Below, one piece after another: positions 5,734-7,733 of a stretch of 7,733 nt of DNA. The stretch lies in NCBI GenBank assembly GCA_937925385.1, contig CALEWN010000247.1, positions 1-7,733 of the forward strand. The letters are read 5' to 3'. Both the position numbers and the translations under genes were made by a program. Below the pieces are notes generated by a model that saw nothing but the letters and a program-made list of their open reading frames with translations, searched no databases and was not told the DNA's origin. Source of the stretch: an uncultured Senegalimassilia sp. GTDB taxonomy: Bacteria > Actinomycetota > Coriobacteriia > Coriobacteriales > Eggerthellaceae. The stretch's first letter is position 1, and each line of letters starts with the position of its first letter.

Positions 5734-6129
5734 CTAGCGGTCCATGTCCTCCAGTCGGCCATGGCGTTCGTAGCGGGTGATGCGCTCGGGGCGGTTCTCC
5801 TCGTCGACGAACACCACGCGCGGCGGGTTCGCGTCGGCCTCCTCGGGGGTCATCAGGGCGTAGCACATGATGATCACCTTGTCGCCAACCGAGACGCAGC
5901 GAGCGGCGGCGCCGTTGAGGCAGATCATGCCGCTGCCGCGCTGACCTGCGATGACGTAGGTTTCGAAACGCTGGCCGTTGTTCACGTCGACGATTTGCAC
6001 CTGCTCGTACTCGCGGATGCCGGCGGCGTCCATCAGGTCCTCGTCGACGGTGATGCTGCCCACGTAGTCAAGCTCGGCCTGGACGACGGTGGCGCGGTGG
6101 ATCTTGCCCTTCAGCATGGTGGAAAACAC
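5734..6129 (-). CDS. panD: Aspartate 1-decarboxylase proenzyme (pyruvoyl-dependent)
   Basis: Decarboxylates L-aspartate to beta-alanine, the second substrate of PanC. The 131-aa proenzyme is expected to cleave itself between Gly24 and Ser25 ([10 protein letters not shown]), turning Ser25 into the pyruvoyl cofactor. Arg54, Thr57 and Tyr58 (QRFETYVIA) and [16 protein letters not shown] (72-87) match the family's active-site and core segments. I chose the GTG at 6129, giving [12 protein letters not shown], because AAAGGA lies nine bases upstream, whereas the ATG at 6117 is 21 bases from it. The E. coli protein starts MIRTMLQGKLHR, and with the GTG start the cleavage site and Arg54/Tyr58 fall at the same numbers as in E. 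coli. It is the third pan gene of a - strand cluster but is separated from panC by a 223-bp repeat-rich spacer, so it may be expressed at a different level. Confidence 0.95.
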   Translation of the reverse strand: MFSTMLKGKIHRATVVQAELDYVGSITVDEDLMDAAGIREYEQVQIVDVNNGQRFETYVIAGQRGSGMICLNGAAARCVSVGDKVIIMCYALMTPEEADANPPRVVFVDEENRPERITRYERHGRLEDMDR

Positions 6130-6138
6130 AGTGGTTGG

Positions 6139-6144
6139 TCCTTT
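6139..6144 (-). promoter_or_regulatory. Ribosome binding site deciding the panD start
   Basis: AAAGGA on the - strand, nine bases before GTG 6129 and 21 bases before the in-frame ATG at 6117. Spacing favours the GTG. Confidence 0.65.
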
Positions 6145-6159
6145 CGTAGGTTTTTGGAA

Positions 6160-6310
6160 CTTCTGGGCGGTTTTGCAGGCGAAAAACCGTGTCTGCAAAA
6201 ACTGACCTGGGCTTTTCTGGGCGAGTTTCAGGAAAATGCTCCGAAAACCGCCCAGAAGTCAGGGGGTGGCATGCAAAATGGACTCAAAATCCTGCAAAAC
6301 CGCCCAGAAG
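6160..6310. repeat. Inverted and direct repeat family in the panC-panD spacer
   Basis: CTTCTGGGCGGTTTTGCAGG at 6160-6179 has a perfect 20-bp reverse complement at 6291-6310. A further 15-bp copy in the second orientation, AAAACCGCCCAGAAG, lies at 6244-6258, and a diverged copy in the first orientation, TTCTGGGCGAGTTTCAGG, at 6215-6232. TGCAAAA also recurs at 6194, 6272 and 6293. In panC-panD transcript sense there are two direct copies 52 nt apart, followed by two inverted ones, the last ending 16 nt before the panD ribosome binding site. The arms could form alternative long stems. No T-run follows, so a plain terminator is unlikely. It may be a regulatory mRNA structure or a small palindromic (MITE/REP-like) repeat; no transposase or target-site duplication is evident. 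Confidence 0.8.
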
Positions 6311-6352
6311 CAATGGTGTGCGTGCAGTTTGGCTTGGCCCGATTGCGCGGGA

Positions 6353-7201
6353 TTATTCGCCGAAGATGAAGTTGTCGATGAGGCGCGTCTTGCCAATATA
6401 GACGGCCATGGCGACCAGAACCGGGCCATCGACGGTCTCAACGGGCTTGATGCCGTCCCACGACACCATTTCGACGTAGTCGATGCGCGCCAGGGGCTCG
6501 GCCTCGATAAGCTGCTTCATGGCGCCGAGCACCGCGGCGGCGGAGCGTTCGCCGGCCTCCATCAGGCGCTGGCCCTCGGCCACGGCGCGCGAGAGCACGA
6601 GCGCGGCGGTGCGCTCGTCGGCGGACAGGTAGGTGTTGCGCGAGCTTTTCGCCAGACCGTCCTCCTCGCGCACGATGGGGCAGCCTACAACCTGCACGTT
6701 CATGTTCAGGTCGCGCACCATGCGGCGGATGACGGCCAGCTGCTGGGCGTCCTTCTGGCCGAAGTAGGCGCGGTCGGCCTGGGAGATGTTCATGAGCTTG
6801 TTAACGACGGTGCACACGCCGCGGAAGTGCGTCGGGCGCGTCTTGCCGCACAGCTCGGCGGTGATGCCCTCGACGTTGACGTAGGTGCACGCATCGGGGA
6901 AGTACAGGTCGGCGGGCTCGGGATGGAACACCAGCGTGGCGCCGGCGCCCTCGATCAGGCGCTTGTCGGCCTCGAAGTCGCGCGGGTAGGTTTCCAGGTC
7001 CTCGCCCGGGGCGAACTGGATGGGGTTGACGAACACGCTGACCATGACGCGGTCGTTCTCGGCGACGGCGCGCTTGATCAGGCTCTCGTGGCCCTCGTGC
7101 AGGTAGCCCATGGTGGGAACGAGACCCACGCTCAGGCCCTGCTCCTTCCACTCGCTGATAACCTGTTTTGCCTGTTCGGGGGTGGTAGCAACGGTAAGCA
7201 T
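6353..7201 (-). CDS. panC: Pantothenate synthetase (pantoate--beta-alanine ligase)
   Basis: Joins pantoate and beta-alanine to pantothenate using ATP through a pantoyl-adenylate intermediate, in the cytoplasm. The 282-aa length is normal (E. coli 283). VPTMGYLHEGHESLI (28-42) holds the nucleotide-binding HxGH (His35, His38) and the PTMG loop. VNPIQFAPGEDLETYPRD (58-75), the THFRGVCTVVNKLMNI segment (124-139) and YFGQKDAQQLAVIRRMV (146-162) are conserved substrate-site regions. GLAKSSRNTYLS (182-193) is the KMSKS-like loop. The start at 7201 (MLTVATT) has AAAGGAAA 11 bases from the GGA core to the ATG; the longer frame to 7282 adds residues with no family resemblance. It lies between panB and panD on the same strand, with long spacers on both sides. 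Confidence 0.97.
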   Translation of the reverse strand: MLTVATTPEQAKQVISEWKEQGLSVGLVPTMGYLHEGHESLIKRAVAENDRVMVSVFVNPIQFAPGEDLETYPRDFEADKRLIEGAGATLVFHPEPADLYFPDACTYVNVEGITAELCGKTRPTHFRGVCTVVNKLMNISQADRAYFGQKDAQQLAVIRRMVRDLNMNVQVVGCPIVREEDGLAKSSRNTYLSADERTAALVLSRAVAEGQRLMEAGERSAAAVLGAMKQLIEAEPLARIDYVEMVSWDGIKPVETVDGPVLVAMAVYIGKTRLIDNFIFGE

Positions 7202-7325
7202 TTTAGTAGGTTTCCTTTCGGGTGCGGTAAATCGGGAAACGGCGGGAGTCGAGACGCCGTGGACGCAGCGGGTCTGGGGCATCGACGCGCGGTTTGTCGT
7301 GTTAGGGCTCTGAACGACTTGCGGC

Positions 7326-7362
7326 GCATCCGGGCGCGTCGGCGTTCGTCGCGCCCGGATGC
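7326..7362 (-). terminator. 13-bp GC-rich hairpin in the panB-panC spacer
   Basis: GCATCCGGGCGCG (7326-7338) and CGCGCCCGGATGC (7350-7362) pair perfectly around an 11-nt loop. In transcript direction it lies 75 nt after the panB stop and about 125 nt before panC. No T-run follows, so it may reduce read-through, act as an attenuator or mark an RNA-processing site rather than end transcription fully. Confidence 0.5.
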
Positions 7363-7389
7363 AGAGTGCCTGCGAATCGTTTGGGAAGA

Positions 7390-7425
7390 CGGGCGCGGCG
7401 GGACATCTCGGCCGTGCCGCGCCCG
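7390..7425 (-). terminator. 10-bp GC-rich hairpin just after panB
   Basis: CGGGCGCGGC (7390-7399) and GCCGCGCCCG (7416-7425) pair perfectly with a 16-nt loop, 12 nt after the panB stop. It has no T-run behind it. Together with the 7326-7362 hairpin it gives two stems in a row at the panB mRNA end. The rest of the 236-bp spacer (7202-7325) shows nothing further I can support. Confidence 0.45.
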
Positions 7426-7437
7426 CCAGTCATCGGG

Positions 7438-7733
7438 CTAGTACAGCTTCTCGAGCACTTCGTCGTCGATCTTGAATGTGTGCTCGGCGGAGGGGAAGGA
7501 GCCCTCGCGCACCTCGTTGATGTAGCTGGCGAAGCCGTCGCGCATGGCCTCGCCCACGTTCGCGAATCGCTTCACGAACTTCGGGCAGAAGTCGCTGAAC
7601 ATGCCCAGCATGTCCTGGTAGACGAGGATCTGGCCGTCGCAGCCGGCGCCGGCGCCGATGCCGATGGTGGGAACGCCCACTTCCTTGGTGATCAGGGCGG
7701 CAAGCTTGGCGGGCACGGCCTCGAGCACGATGG
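7438..7733 (-). CDS. panB: 3-methyl-2-oxobutanoate hydroxymethyltransferase (ketopantoate hydroxymethyltransferase), C-terminal part
   Basis: Catalyses the first committed step of pantothenate synthesis: 2-oxoisovalerate plus methylene-tetrahydrofolate gives ketopantoate. Only the last 98 or so residues are in the window; the frame is open at the right edge ([18 protein letters not shown]...), so the GTG at 7728 is an internal Val codon. [25 protein letters not shown] is the strongly conserved C-terminal barrel segment of PanB; it is followed by [16 protein letters not shown], as usual in the family. It is the first of the three pan genes in transcript order. The promoter would be outside the window. 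Confidence 0.95.
   Translation of the reverse strand, partial: IVLEAVPAKLAALITKEVGVPTIGIGAGAGCDGQILVYQDMLGMFSDFCPKFVKRFANVGEAMRDGFASYINEVREGSFPSAEHTFKIDDEVLEKLY

Noticed and set aside
5761..6369. Plus-strand frame (202 codons) opposite panD and the panC-panD spacer.
   Set aside because: Antisense shadow of panD; no start signal.
6236..7441. Long + strand frame (401 codons) opposite panC.
   Set aside because: It is antisense to a clear panC, is rich in His, Ala, Gly and Val as expected of a shadow frame, and has no ribosome binding site.

Overview
This window looks like a chromosomal segment from a high-GC actinobacterium, most likely an Eggerthellaceae-type member of the Coriobacteriia. That assignment is an inference. 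It rests on the GC-rich codon use, the end of a DUF3516-type DEAD/DEAH-box helicase at the left edge (a family typical of Actinomycetota), strong GGAGG/AAAGGA ribosome binding sites, and a panB-panC-panD cluster. No RNA gene, transposase, integrase, CRISPR array or defence operon is visible.

The left part is on the + strand. It holds the 3' end of the helicase gene, a roughly 250-bp gap with a strong leader hairpin, and a complete 3-hydroxyacyl-CoA dehydrogenase gene (698-1636). The next 395 bp carry no gene. They hold a degenerate tandem array of six 46-48 bp units that starts inside the end of the dehydrogenase gene and repeats its stop codon. A perfect 13-bp inverted repeat follows. Then come an unrecognised 211-aa protein with an internal 23-residue duplication (2032-2667), a WYL-domain transcriptional regulator (2754-3737), and a Sel1-repeat protein (3837-5023). 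The Sel1 gene appears to be broken by a one-base frameshift close to its 3' end. apt, for purine salvage (5116-5649), follows behind its own -10 element.

A 21-bp GC-rich hairpin (5669-5715) separates apt from the right part, which is on the - strand. There panB (5' end outside the window), panC and panD are transcribed in that order. They supply ketopantoate, pantoate plus its condensation to pantothenate, and beta-alanine, so together they cover most of vitamin B5/CoA precursor synthesis; only the ketopantoate reductase (PanE/IlvC) step is missing here. The two spacers in this operon are unusually long (about 236 and 223 bp) and structured. The panB-panC spacer has two GC-rich hairpins. The panC-panD spacer has a family of direct and inverted CTTCTGGGCGGTTTT repeats, including a perfect 20-bp pair.

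The genes are mostly housekeeping or single regulators. I see no new multi-gene system. The unusual content lies in the non-coding structure: the gene-derived tandem array, the panC-panD repeat family and the leader hairpins, together with the Sel1 frameshift.
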